Source: CAIMUS01 sp963708455
GTDB taxonomy: Bacteria; Pseudomonadota; Gammaproteobacteria; Competibacterales; Competibacteraceae
Length of the DNA stretch: 64,000 nt
Direction: 5' to 3'
NCBI GenBank assembly: GCA_963708455.1
Contig: CAVPSQ010000010.1
Location: 310,001 to 374,000, forward strand
Shown here in pieces: positions 17,033 to 26,609 of this stretch. The position numbers and the translations under genes were made by a program. The notes below the pieces were generated by a model. The model was not told the DNA's origin. It saw nothing but the letters and a program-made list of their open reading frames with translations, and made no database searches. Numbering within the stretch: position 1 is the stretch's first letter; each line of letters begins with the position of its first letter.

Positions 17033-17723
17033 TCAGGCAGGCGGCGGGACGCTGTCGCTATTTTCCCCGTTTTTCTCGGGCAAACGCTTAATCAGATTCT
17101 GAGCGGCCTGTTCCAACACCCGGCGGAGCGTAACGCTTCTCTCGGTGAAAGTATCTTCGGAGCGGCTCAGTTCCTCGGATCCTTCCCAGACGATGATGCC
17201 TTGCTCGCTGTCCCAAATCTGCACGAACAGCCGGATCTGGGCATGCTCCGTATTGAGAATGCGCATGCCGAAGATGCTGAAGCGATCGTTCTTGCTCTGA
17301 TTGAAGCCGGCTAAATTAATCTGCGTAATGTAGCGGGTTTTAGTAACTTCGCCGACCTTTTTGAGCAAATCCTTATTCATAATCCCAGTTTCGCGATAGT
17401 CGATATACATATGGCGATAGGCTTCGCTGAGTCCACCCTGATTGATCGCATTCAACGTTTCCGACAGCGTCAGGCACGGCATCTGGGGCCGTTCTGCTTT
17501 AAGCACATCCGCGAACACCAGAGCCACTGTTTGCTTGTCCTCTTCCTGGGTAGTGACCGAGGCGGGCGTCATGAAAGCGATTCCGTATTTTTCCAGATAC
17601 TCCGGGTTTTAGAGCGATCGTTTTGTGGAGCGCCGAAGAATAAACCTGCGGGACGCCGCAACCGAGCGCCTGACTGAGGGTTAGCAATAAAGCCAGCCAG
17701 GCGGCCAGCCGCTGCCACAACAT
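17033..17723 (-). CDS. Putative outer-membrane lipoprotein of unknown function (single-base frameshift)
   Basis: From ATG 17723 the frame encodes a signal peptide with a lipobox-like LSQALGC, then VPQVYSSALHKTIALKP. At about 17602 one extra base (CCCGGAG where CCCGAG is expected) throws it out of frame; repairing it gives KPEYLEKYGIAFMTPASV, which joins the 179-codon frame to the stop at 17033. The mature part alternates strands and helices (YITQINLAGF, RLFVQIWDSEQGIIVWEGSEEL), suggesting a CsgG-like periplasmic fold, but I do not recognise a family. It stands between convergent and co-directional neighbours without an evident operon. Confidence 0.65.
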
Positions 17724-17832
17724 TAGCGTTATAGCTCATTGAATATACTCATACCCATCCACTGACGAAGCACGCATATTACAGGATTTTAAATTATCAC
17801 TGGTATTCCGGCCCGTACAGGCCGACAGATTT

Positions 17833-20097
17833 TCATTTGACGCTTTGCACCAGCGCGCCCAGCCCGACTTCCTCCAGGGCGGCGTTCAGCAAACGGCGGA
17901 TATCAGCCGGATCCTCAATCTTCAGCACCCGGTCGAGGATTTCGCCGGCGTAGCGGCGCGTGAATGCCCGGATCACCCATTTGACGCGGGGGATGCTGGG
18001 CACCGCCATACTGAGCGTGTCAACACCCATGCCGAGCAGCGGAATCACCGATAAGGGATCACCCGCCATCTCGCCGCAGACGCCGATCGGTTTGGCGCAG
18101 GCATGGACCCGTTGCACCGCCTCGTGAATCACGCTAAGCACCGCCGGATGCAGATTGTCGTACAGGCCGGCGACGCGGGTATTGCTCCGGTCCACGGCCA
18201 GTAGATACTGGGTAAGGTCATTGGTACCGATGGAGAAGAAATCCACCCGCCGCGCCAGCGCCTCGATCTGGTAAATGGCAGCGGGCACTTCGAGCATGAC
18301 GCCCAGTGGTGGCAGGACCGCCGGCTGGTGCTCCTCTTCCAGATCGCGATAGGCGCACTCCAGCAGCGCACGCGCTTCATCCACCTCTTTGTAACGGCTG
18401 ATCATCGGCAGCAGGATACGCAGGTTTTCCAGACCGGCGTTGGCGCGCAGCATGGCCCGCAACTGGGTCAGGAAGATTTCAGGATGGTCCAGCATCAGGC
18501 GAATGCCGCGCCAGCCCATGAACGTGTTTTCCTCCTCCACGGGAAAATAGGACAAGCTCTTGTCGCCGCCAATATCCAGGGTGCGCATCGTCACCGGCCG
18601 CGGCGCGAACGCTTCCAGAAACATCCGGTACACCTGATACTGCTCTTCCTCCGACGGAAAAGATTGGCGAATCATGAACGCAAATTCGGTGCGATACAGC
18701 CCGATGCCCTCGGCGCCGCTCTCCAGCGAGGGCATGATGTCGGACAACAAGCCGGTATTGGCGTACAACCCCACCCGAAATCCATCAGGCGTTTCCGCCG
18801 GCAGCTGCCGCAACGCCTCCAGTTCGACGCTCAGCTTGCGGGCACTCTTGACCAGGCGCTGGAATTCGGCCCGCACCGCCCGTGAAGGCTGGATGATGAC
18901 CCGCCCCTGATAGCCGTCGACCACCATCTCGGAGCCTTCCAGATTGCCGACCGACAGCGTACCCAGACCTACGACCGCCGCAATGCCGAGCGCGCGCGCC
19001 AGAATCGCGGTATGGGAGACAACCGAACCACGGGTGCACACGATGCCGGCCAACTGCCCGACAGGGACATCCGCCAGGCGCGCCGCACTGATTTCTTCAC
19101 CGACCAGAATGCATTGTTTTGGATAACTCTTCGGTTTCCAGTCTTGGCCCTGCAGATACATCAACAGGCGTCGCCCGATGCCGCGAATATCCTCGGCGCG
19201 CGCCTGCAGATAGGTATCCTCCATCCGTTCGAAGATGCGCGCCTGCTCCATGATGGTGTCTCTCAAGGCTCCGGCTGCCCAGTCGCCGGTGCGAATGCGC
19301 GCGACGGTATCGTTCACAATACCTTCATCGCTCAGTAGCAATTGGTAAAATTCAAAAATTTGCCGGGCGTCCAGCGGTAGCACCCGCTCCAGACGCGCGC
19401 TGTTTTCCTGTAATTCTTTATCCAGCGCCGCTACCGCGGCCCGGAACAAGGCTTCTTCCGCTTCGATATCCTGGGTCTTGCGATCGGGAATCGATTCCAG
19501 ATTCGCCAGCGGCGAAGGCAGCACCACAGTGCCGACGGCCACTCCAGGCGCGCCGGCGATGCCGCTGATAATCAGGTTGCGTAGCTTTCTGCTGCTTTTG
19601 GGTTTGCCAATTCCTCCCCCTCTCAGACCGATGCTGATGAACCCGCCCAGTTGCGCCGAGACGGTAAACAGCAGAGCCACCTCGTCTTCGCTGAACTGCC
19701 GGGTAGCCCACTGCTGCGCCACCAACACGCCCAGCACCCGGCGATAATGAATGACCGGAACGCCGATAAAGGCTTGAAACGGTTCTTCGCCGGTTTCGGG
19801 GAGATGCTGGTAACGGGGATGTTGGGAAGCGTTCTCCAGATTGATCAGTTCGCGCCGTTCCACCACCAGCCCGACCAATCCCTCATGGGGTCCCAGGCGC
19901 ACCCGGCCTACGGCAGATTGATGCAGCCCATCGGTGGCCATCAGCAAATAGCGGCCGTCAGCCTCGTCCAGCAGATAAATGGAACAGGCATCGACGCTCA
20001 TGGCTTCGCGGACGCGCCGCACGACGATGGCAAGCGCTTCTTCCAGGCCGGTGGCGGTATTGATTTCTTGGGTGATGCGACGAAGGACATCCAGCAT
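17833..20097 (-). CDS. ptsP: PTS-Ntr enzyme I: PEP-protein phosphotransferase PtsP with GAF domain
   Basis: 754 residues, the normal length. An N-terminal GAF sensor domain (about 15-150) is followed by the enzyme I phosphohistidine domain with the active His in GSVVSHTAILARALG (about 365), then the PEP-binding TIM barrel (GVMLEVPAAI, FSIGTNDLTQYLLAVDR) and the C-terminal GVCGEMAGD with the catalytic Cys. It passes phosphate from PEP to the nitrogen PTS proteins NPr and EIIA-Ntr. MLDVLRRITQEIN is the canonical start. In many gammaproteobacteria rppH lies upstream, but not here. Confidence 0.95.
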   Translation of the reverse strand: MLDVLRRITQEINTATGLEEALAIVVRRVREAMSVDACSIYLLDEADGRYLLMATDGLHQSAVGRVRLGPHEGLVGLVVERRELINLENASQHPRYQHLPETGEEPFQAFIGVPVIHYRRVLGVLVAQQWATRQFSEDEVALLFTVSAQLGGFISIGLRGGGIGKPKSSRKLRNLIISGIAGAPGVAVGTVVLPSPLANLESIPDRKTQDIEAEEALFRAAVAALDKELQENSARLERVLPLDARQIFEFYQLLLSDEGIVNDTVARIRTGDWAAGALRDTIMEQARIFERMEDTYLQARAEDIRGIGRRLLMYLQGQDWKPKSYPKQCILVGEEISAARLADVPVGQLAGIVCTRGSVVSHTAILARALGIAAVVGLGTLSVGNLEGSEMVVDGYQGRVIIQPSRAVRAEFQRLVKSARKLSVELEALRQLPAETPDGFRVGLYANTGLLSDIMPSLESGAEGIGLYRTEFAFMIRQSFPSEEEQYQVYRMFLEAFAPRPVTMRTLDIGGDKSLSYFPVEEENTFMGWRGIRLMLDHPEIFLTQLRAMLRANAGLENLRILLPMISRYKEVDEARALLECAYRDLEEEHQPAVLPPLGVMLEVPAAIYQIEALARRVDFFSIGTNDLTQYLLAVDRSNTRVAGLYDNLHPAVLSVIHEAVQRVHACAKPIGVCGEMAGDPLSVIPLLGMGVDTLSMAVPSIPRVKWVIRAFTRRYAGEILDRVLKIEDPADIRRLLNAALEEVGLGALVQSVK

Positions 20098-20433
20098 TGC
20101 GATGTTGCCCCGGTCTTTGGAACCAGCCTCTTGGATTGGATCGTTGCAGGAAAATGGCGGTATGGCCTGGAGCCAGCCGCGCTAAATAATTTAATGATGA
20201 TGTAACAAGATACTATACCTTAGATAACTTGGGGGAGCAGGCACCGTGTCGCGCCGCCAGCGCTGCGATTCAGCAGGCGCGGGCTCGCCTCGCGAAGTGA
20301 ACCGCAGCGCACCCGTTGCGCCGACGATCAGCGGCCAACAGGATGGTACACAAAGAGTGCTGCCAGTGAACGGCGCGGCCCGCTCCGCCGGAGAGCACAA
20401 CCGGCAGACACAAGGCCGCGCCGCCGGCAGAGA
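20098..20433. other. Intergenic stretch without recognised gene
   Basis: About 335 bp between ptsP and the cytochrome c' gene. An AT-rich patch at 20180-20230 (AATAATTTAATGATGATG) may hold the ptsP promoter on the minus strand. The rest is GC-rich with short open frames on both strands that show no protein-like features. Confidence 0.5.
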
Positions 20434-20892
20434 CTAATCTTCCTTGCGGAATTTATCGTGACAGGTCTTGCAGGTTTTGGCCGTAGTGCTGAACTGCGCT
20501 TTGACGGCGCCCTCATTGCCGGTTTTGGCGGCCTGGTTGAGCTTGGCCGTTTCCTCCTGGAAGTTGTTCATGAGCTTCTCGAATTCGGCCCAGTTTTTCC
20601 AGATATCCGACTTCGCTTCGGTTTTACCGACATCGGAACCGGGCGTGAAGCCTTCGATGGGCATTTTGCTCAGCACTTCCAGAAAAGCCGCATGGCGGGC
20701 GACCGCATCGGCATCATAGGGTTTCTCGCCCTTCACCATAGCGCCTATCGGGGCAAAGTTCCATTTGATGAGATTGTAGGCCGACTGGCGGTATTTGACG
20801 GCGTCTTCCGGCTTGACAGCCGCCGCTCTCAGCCCAACACCGCCCAGACTCAAGACGCCGGCAAGACCCAGGTAAAGCAGTTTTCTAGTCAT
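20434..20892 (-). CDS. Cytochrome c'
   Basis: 152-residue periplasmic haem protein. A signal peptide (KLLYLGLAGVLSLGGVGLRAAA) is followed by a four-helix bundle and the haem-binding CKTCH at residues 141-145 close to the C-terminus, the diagnostic position for cytochrome c'. It binds NO and protects against nitrosative stress in denitrifiers and related bacteria. The gene lies 3' of a SUMF1-type gene on the same strand with a 118-bp gap, so it may have its own promoter. Confidence 0.92.
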   Translation of the reverse strand: MTRKLLYLGLAGVLSLGGVGLRAAAVKPEDAVKYRQSAYNLIKWNFAPIGAMVKGEKPYDADAVARHAAFLEVLSKMPIEGFTPGSDVGKTEAKSDIWKNWAEFEKLMNNFQEETAKLNQAAKTGNEGAVKAQFSTTAKTCKTCHDKFRKED

Positions 20893-21010
20893 CGATTTTC
20901 CCTCCCATTGAGAAATTTGAGAAATTGAACGGCTGAATAGTTTAATGGCAGTTAAAGAAAAGTGAACTGCAAAGGATCACGCGAGGCAGAGACTCTGGAG
21001 AGGCGGCTGC

Positions 21011-22177
21011 TTACACCTCTCTCGCCACCCGGAACCCCGAATCACTGTTGCGGACCTGGGGACGCAGCCAAGCGCGGAACGCGGACCGTAACGAAGCCGG
21101 CGAGTTGCGCCACGAACCACCGCGCAGCACCCGCGCTTCAGCAGCCGCGAGTGCGCCGGCCGCCTGCTGCTCCAGACCTCCATAAAATTCATCGTACACC
21201 GAGCCGGTCCACTCCCAGACATTGCCGTGCATATCGTGCAGGCTCCAGGTATTGGCGGGAAACTGACCCACCGCTGAAGTCTTGTTTCTCTCATAATTGG
21301 CCTGCGATTGCTTGATGAAATCACCGCTGTAGAACGGCATTACGGACCCCGCCCGGGCAGCGCATTCCCATTCTGCCTCGGTTGGCAGGCGATAGCGTCT
21401 GTCCGTCTGGGCGGATAACCAGTCGGCGTAGGCCAGCGCCTCCTCCCAGTTGACATGGATCACGGGACGCCGCTGGCGGCCCCAGCCGTTATCCTGCGCC
21501 GCTTCCCGACCGGTGGCTGCCGTGAAACAGTCAAACTCGGCGAAAGTCACTGGATATTGACTGAGCGCGAACGGCCGCTCGATAGTGACCCGATGCTGCC
21601 GTTCATCGCTGCGTCTGCCCCACTCGTCCTTGGGAGAGCCCATCAGGAAGCGCCCTGCCGGAATCACTACCATCGCGGGTCCCTCCGAGCCGTCCCGCAA
21701 CCGGTCGCTGAATACCACCGGCAGGCCCAGCGCTTGTGCCGTTCTTTGCTGCAGGGCATGGAGATACTCGGCCAACCGGCCGTCGATGTTCTCCAGGAGC
21801 GATAAATCGGTTGGCGTCTGTGCAGGCGGCCGCCGGGTTCCGGCTCCAGGCCCGGTTGGCTCGGAATCCGGTAATGCTTCCAATGCCTGCGCCCAGGACG
21901 CCACCGCCCACTCGGCAAATTCCTCTGCCAGACCGAGATTGTCGCGCAACCGTTGCGCCAACCGCGGCACCAGCAGCGCGGGTGGCGTGTTCCGTCGGCA
22001 TGCCGCCAACTCTTCCACAACTCCCTCCCTGAGGGCGCTTATCAGTACAAAGATCTCCCGCTTGTGCTGACCACAGCGGTGCTGCAGCAAGGCCTCACAG
22101 CGGGAGGGATCGGTGCATAAGGCGCGGCCATACTCGGCCAGCAACTGGCACAGCGCCTGACGGGGCGCGTCAAGCAT
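21011..22177 (-). CDS. SUMF1/formylglycine-generating-enzyme-like protein with N-terminal helical module
   Basis: About 388 residues. Residues 1-60 (LCQLLAEYGRALCTDPSRCEALL, HKREIFVLISALREGV) form a helical module often found fused to SUMF1 and kinase domains. The C-terminal 230 residues are a formylglycine-generating-enzyme fold: MVVIPAGRFLMGSP, the central NWEEALAYADWL and RLPTEAEWECAARAG, then MHGNVWEWTGS and VLRGGSWRNSPASLRSAFR. The paired active-site cysteines of true sulfatase-activating enzymes are not evident, so a C-type-lectin-like binding role is as likely. The start at 22177 (MLDAPRQAL) fits the family; a TTG upstream cannot be excluded. It follows the FKBP gene by 79 bp on the same strand. 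Confidence 0.78.
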   Translation of the reverse strand: MLDAPRQALCQLLAEYGRALCTDPSRCEALLQHRCGQHKREIFVLISALREGVVEELAACRRNTPPALLVPRLAQRLRDNLGLAEEFAEWAVASWAQALEALPDSEPTGPGAGTRRPPAQTPTDLSLLENIDGRLAEYLHALQQRTAQALGLPVVFSDRLRDGSEGPAMVVIPAGRFLMGSPKDEWGRRSDERQHRVTIERPFALSQYPVTFAEFDCFTAATGREAAQDNGWGRQRRPVIHVNWEEALAYADWLSAQTDRRYRLPTEAEWECAARAGSVMPFYSGDFIKQSQANYERNKTSAVGQFPANTWSLHDMHGNVWEWTGSVYDEFYGGLEQQAAGALAAAEARVLRGGSWRNSPASLRSAFRAWLRPQVRNSDSGFRVAREV

Positions 22178-22256
22178 TACCGCGGGTTGGGTATTCAAGT
22201 CCAACTCTCTACCTACCTGCTGCCTGGCGCGACACCTTACAGCGACCGCCGCGGCT

Positions 22257-23126
22257 TTACTTGGACGTCGGCGGGGCTGCGGGCTGTCCACCCGCTGGAG
22301 TCTGGCCTTGCCCCGGCTGCGGGGTAGTCTGCGGCGGCGCTGCTACGGTGGGTTTCTGCTGAGTGGGTGGCGCCTCTGTTTCAGGCTGTGAGCCGGCTTG
22401 CTTGTCGAGGTTCAACAGTTCCACCTCAAACACCAGGGTCGCATTAGGACCTATCTGTCGGCCCGCTCCGCGCTCGCCATAGCCCAGATCGGCTGGAATG
22501 AACAGGCGGTATTTGCTGCCGACCGGCATCAGTTGCAGCGCCTCGCTCCAGCCGGGTATCACGCCGTCCACCGGAAAGGTCGCCGGCTTGCCGCGTTTGT
22601 ACGAGCTGTCGAATTCACTGCCATCCAGCAGCGTACCCCGGTAATTGACAGTCACGGTATCGGTCGCCGTGGGCTTTGTGCCCTGACCCGGCGTGATCAC
22701 CTCATACTGCAAACCGCTGGCCGTGGTAACAACGCCTTGCTTGGTCCTGTTCTGCGCCAGAAATGCCTCGCCCTCGGTGCGATTCTTGTCCGCCTGCACT
22801 TTGTGCTCCGTGGCCAGCCGTTCCTGCATTTTCTGCGAAAACGCCTGTTTGATCTCGTTCGCCTGCTGCGGTGCCAGTAAGGTGGTTTTGCCAGCCAGGA
22901 CATCCGCGATGGCGCGCACTACCAGCGCCGGGTCGATATTGGCGTCCGCCTTGATGCGTTTGATGACCTCGCCGAAATCCATGCCGAGGACATAACTGAG
23001 CTTCTGGTCATCCGTTTCCAGTTTGGGTTGCTGTTCTTCTGCCGCGATCGCTGGTTGCTGTAAAACCCATGTCGCCAACAGCAGCACGGGCAGCGCGAAG
23101 AAACCTGGTTTGCATTGTCTTATCAA
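22257..23126 (-). CDS. FKBP-type peptidyl-prolyl isomerase, FkpA/Mip type
   Basis: 289-residue periplasmic prolyl isomerase. The signal peptide ends near AIAAEE (residue 28). An N-terminal helical dimerisation domain (SYVLGMDFGEVIKRIK, FSQKMQERLATEHK) leads to the FKBP catalytic domain (GLQYEVITPGQG, VTVNYRGTLLDGSEFDSSYKRG, VIPGWSEALQLMPVGSKYRLFIPADLGYGERG). The 45-residue Pro/Gln-rich tail after LNLDKQ is an unusual extension. Probably transcribed with the following SUMF1-type gene. Confidence 0.92.
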   Translation of the reverse strand: MIRQCKPGFFALPVLLLATWVLQQPAIAAEEQQPKLETDDQKLSYVLGMDFGEVIKRIKADANIDPALVVRAIADVLAGKTTLLAPQQANEIKQAFSQKMQERLATEHKVQADKNRTEGEAFLAQNRTKQGVVTTASGLQYEVITPGQGTKPTATDTVTVNYRGTLLDGSEFDSSYKRGKPATFPVDGVIPGWSEALQLMPVGSKYRLFIPADLGYGERGAGRQIGPNATLVFEVELLNLDKQAGSQPETEAPPTQQKPTVAAPPQTTPQPGQGQTPAGGQPAAPPTSK

Positions 23127-23743
23127 CTGTCTATTCTCCTGATAGGATCATAAAAGGTAGGCTGAAAGTAGCCTTGTACGCGGGAAATACGGTACGCCTG
23201 TGGTTGAAGGGCAGCATCATACAGCACCTGTCGCATGGGTTGAATACTGGTGGAGCGGACTGCAACCGCTACCTAAGCAGCTCGGCTTGGATAATGGTAA
23301 TCAAATAGAAACTTCTGGTGCTAGTGGATAAGCACAGAAATTTTGCCAGGTTAAGCGCCTATATCAAAACTAACATTTTGATTAAAAACATATTTTTTAC
23401 AATGTGACTGCTGGTGGCACTGAGCGCCTAACGTCGCACTTCAACGGCCTGGCCGGGTAAGGGGCAGATAACGACGAATAATACACCTGTTAGCAAAGCC
23501 CAGACCACCAAACCAAACTCACCGCAAGCCAAGTCCGCTGCAAACGCTGGTTTAGACGTCGCGTGACGATGAAACGCGCTACTACGGGATTGCTCCCACT
23601 GGTTGAATCGAAGCATTCTCGATCTGATCGTCGGGCGTTAAGACGACAAAGAAGCGACCACCAAAGGGGAAACGCTGAACCCTTGCAATGGCCTCTGGGG
23701 TCAGTGAGTTGTGGGTAATCTGATGCCTTTGGAAGTGGATTCT
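23127..23743. other. Gene-free stretch with a solo IS630-type end
   Basis: About 600 bp between the FKBP gene and the sulfotransferase. CTAGTGGAT...TTTTGCCAGGT at 23321-23351 matches the left end of the MITE at 5266 at about 24 of 31 positions, but no partner end is visible nearby. Further right, a minus-strand frame (about 23600-23720, THNSLTPEAIARVQRFPFGG) has some protein character but breaks at stops, so it may be a decayed gene. Confidence 0.5.
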
Positions 23744-24564
23744 TTACTTCCAATGCGATAAATCACGATCAATCAAATCAGATAGTTTTTCAACGTCTTC
23801 GCGGAAATATTCCCATACTTCTTTGCGAATATGATCAGATAAAGGTAGTTTTTTTACATCCATTATATTAAGATGGAGTACAAGTTTTGCTAATTTAGGG
23901 GGTTTGATGATACCGATATTTCTCATTAACCTACGACCTAGGGAAAAAAATGCCCTAACTTATCAGAACGGTTAGCTTTAGCTTGATTGTATACGGGAAA
24001 ATCAGTTTTATTATCAGAAGATACGTTTAGAAAAGATAGAGTGTTCTCGTAGACTTTTTTAGGATCGGCCTTTAGATCCTCAAACAAGATAATTAAAACG
24101 CGATCTTTTGAAACAATGCCATAAAGCCGTTCCATTTGTTCGCCCAGGCTGCAGACTGTCTTATAGTTTTTTGAGCACCAGGCAACTTCGAAATTTTCTA
24201 TATCATGATACTGGTAGAACAGAGCATGATAGTGCCATGAATATATCATATCTATAGGGTTTCTCAACATCACAATAAATTTGGCGGCAGGATTATATTC
24301 TAAAATATTTAAAACTGCTTTATAAGAGCGTAAATAATTTACCGATGCTTCTCCAACTGCTTTATGTTCTGAGCCAGCCGCCTTGAATAATGCATTATAA
24401 TCATCAAGGTTCTCAACAAGGCGACGAAACGATACGTCCGTGCGGAAAAAATCGGGCTCTTTAGGATCAGACAGGAATATCTCTGGATGATCACCAAGAT
24501 AGTGAGCCAGTGAAATTGTCCCACACTTTGGGGCACCGATAATAAAAAAATTTGATTTTTTCAT
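23744..24564 (-). CDS. Sulfotransferase-domain protein (single-base frameshift near C-terminus)
   Basis: Transfers sulfate from PAPS to a glycan, lipid or metabolite. The 5'-phosphosulfate loop GAPKCGTISL is near residue 10 and the 3'-phosphate motif RNPIDMIYSWH near residue 100. The first frame stops after KLGHFFP at 23938. The missing C-terminus (RNIGIIKPPKL...YFREDVEKLSDLIDRDLSHW) continues in another frame to 23744. The junction is a T7 run (A7 at 23944-23950 on the plus strand) where eight would keep the frame. ATG 24564 (MKKSNFF) was chosen over 24591. The gene is much more AT-rich than uvrC beside it, suggesting transfer. Whether the break is real or a homopolymer error cannot be told here. 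Confidence 0.8.
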
Positions 24565-24673
24565 GATTTCTCTAACTACAGTCATATGCATAAGTCATTA
24601 TAACTGGACTTTGGCCATTCTTTTCCCTTACCGCTGGACCGAGCCCGCTACCTCGCACTCGACAGGCTTATGT

Positions 24674-26500
24674 CTAATCCTCACCATGAAAACAATCATA
24701 AATCCGCTGCGCCAGTTCCTTGCTGATTCCCGGCGCACGGGTGATATCTTCGATGCCGGCGCGCGCTAGCTGGCGCAGACCGCCAAACTGCTTGAGCAGC
24801 GCCTGCCGGCGCTTCTGCCCCACGCCGGGGATACTTTCCAAGGTCGAGGTGGTGCGCGCTGTGGACCGCTGCCGCCGGTGGCCGGTGATGGCGAAGCGAT
24901 GTGCTTCGTCCCGAATCTGCTGCACCAGATGTAGCGCCGGCGAATCGGTCGCCAGGATCAGCGGCTGGTCCGCGCCGGCCCGGTATAAAACTTCTAGGCC
25001 TGGCTTGCGCTCCGGTCCCTTGGCGATGCCGATCGGCAGCACGCCATCCACTTCCAGCTCAGCCAGCACGTCACGGGCCTGGTGCAACTGGCCCTTGCCG
25101 CCGTCGATGAACAGGATAGCGGGCAGCGTGCCTTCGCTGGCGCGCAACCGGGTATAGCGGCGGGTCAGCGCCTGCCGCAGCGCGCCGTAGTCATCACCCG
25201 GCGTGACGCTGTGGATGTTATAGCGGCGATAATCGGATTTCGACGGTCCCTCCTGGGTAAACACCACACAGGAGGCAACCGTCGCCTCACCCTGAGTATG
25301 ACTGACATCCATGCACTCCAACCGGGATGGGACAGACTCCAGTTGCAAGGCGTCCCGCAGCGCCCGGAAACGCCGCTGCATGCCGGCTTGACTGGACAGG
25401 TAGGCATGCAGCGCATGCGCAGCATTACGCTGGGCCATCTCCAGCCAGCGGGCGCGTTCCCCCCGCACGTTGGCGCTGATGGCAACCTTGCGGCCGGCTC
25501 GTTCCTGCAGGACTTGCGCCAACAGGCCGGTATCCTGCAATTGCTGATCAATCAGGATTTCCATCGGCGGGGTTTTGTGCAAATAGTATTGCGCCAGAAA
25601 AGCGCTCAACACCTGCCGGCTATCCTCGTCTTCAGGGATGCTGGGAAAGAAACCCTTGTTGCCCAGCAACCGGCCATCGCGGAAATACAACACCTGGACA
25701 CAGGCTGCGCTTTCCTGCACCACACAGGCCACTACATCGAGATCGCCGCTGGCACCGCTCACGTGCTGCCGTTCCTGAATCTGTTGCAGTTGTGCGATCT
25801 GATCCCGATAGACCGCCGCCTCTTCGAAGCGCAGTTGCGCCGCGGCTTCTTCCATGCGCTGCGCCAGCGCGTCGATCACGGTATTGCTCTTACCGTCCAG
25901 GAACAGCACGGCATGGCGCACGTCGCGTTGATAGCCTTCCCGATCGATCAGCCCGGTGCAGGGGGCGGTACAACGCTTGATCTGATATTGCAGGCAGGGA
26001 CGGCTGCGGCTGCGGAAAAAGCTGTCGTCGCATTGCCGCAGGCGGAATATCCGCTGCAGCAGGTGCAGCGTCTCGTGCACCGCGCCCGTGTTGGGATAAG
26101 GACCGAAATAGCGCCCTGGCGCGCGCCTGGCACCCCGGTGCAGCGCCAGCCGGGGAAAATCTTCCGCCGAAAGATGGATATAAGGATAACCCTTGTCATC
26201 CCGCAGCAGCACGTTGTAGCGTGGTTTGAACTGCTTGATCAGATTGCTTTCGAGGATCAACGCCTCCCCTTCGGTATGGGTGACGGTCACCTCGATGGCG
26301 CACACCTGCGCCACCAGGCTGCGGATCTTGGCGGCAGCCTGCTGGGAACGAAAATAACTGGCTACCCGCTGCTTAAGATTGCGGGCCTTGCCGACGTAAA
26401 GCACCTTGCCCTTGGCGTCCAGCATGCGGTATACGCCAGGCAGAGCGGTCAAGGTTTTGAGAAATGCTTGGGAATCAAAGGGTGGCTGTTGCTCGGACAT
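24674..26500 (-). CDS. uvrC: Excinuclease ABC subunit C
   Basis: 608 residues. Makes both incisions in nucleotide excision repair with UvrA/UvrB. The N-terminal GIY-YIG nuclease (LPGVYRMLDAKGKVLYVGKARNLKQR), a UVR motif (AAQLRFEEAAVYRDQIAQLQ), the RNase H-like C-terminal nuclease (CMDVSHTQGE, LFIDGGKGQL) and a helix-hairpin-helix pair (LLKQFGGLRQLARAGIEDI) are all present. The start at MSEQQPP (26500) fits the family better than the upstream ATG at 26512; no strong ribosome site is seen. Divergent from pyrD. Confidence 0.95.
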   Translation of the reverse strand: MSEQQPPFDSQAFLKTLTALPGVYRMLDAKGKVLYVGKARNLKQRVASYFRSQQAAAKIRSLVAQVCAIEVTVTHTEGEALILESNLIKQFKPRYNVLLRDDKGYPYIHLSAEDFPRLALHRGARRAPGRYFGPYPNTGAVHETLHLLQRIFRLRQCDDSFFRSRSRPCLQYQIKRCTAPCTGLIDREGYQRDVRHAVLFLDGKSNTVIDALAQRMEEAAAQLRFEEAAVYRDQIAQLQQIQERQHVSGASGDLDVVACVVQESAACVQVLYFRDGRLLGNKGFFPSIPEDEDSRQVLSAFLAQYYLHKTPPMEILIDQQLQDTGLLAQVLQERAGRKVAISANVRGERARWLEMAQRNAAHALHAYLSSQAGMQRRFRALRDALQLESVPSRLECMDVSHTQGEATVASCVVFTQEGPSKSDYRRYNIHSVTPGDDYGALRQALTRRYTRLRASEGTLPAILFIDGGKGQLHQARDVLAELEVDGVLPIGIAKGPERKPGLEVLYRAGADQPLILATDSPALHLVQQIRDEAHRFAITGHRRQRSTARTTSTLESIPGVGQKRRQALLKQFGGLRQLARAGIEDITRAPGISKELAQRIYDCFHGED

Positions 26501-26609
26501 GGTGCGTGGCACAGCAGGCTCATCGGTATAAGCGGGTGGGATGAAAAGGGCATCGGTTGCCTCCGCTGGTTATACTTATACGAGTCTCGTCGGAGTGGCA
26601 ACCCACACC

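Noticed and set aside
20191..20516. Overlapping frames in the gap after ptsP
   Set aside because: Arg/Ser-rich GC frames on both strands without starts or motifs.
23400..23530. GCCTAAC near 23429 as a possible fourth attC site
   Set aside because: No paired R' at the right distance, and the sequence between does not fold into the attC-type dyad.
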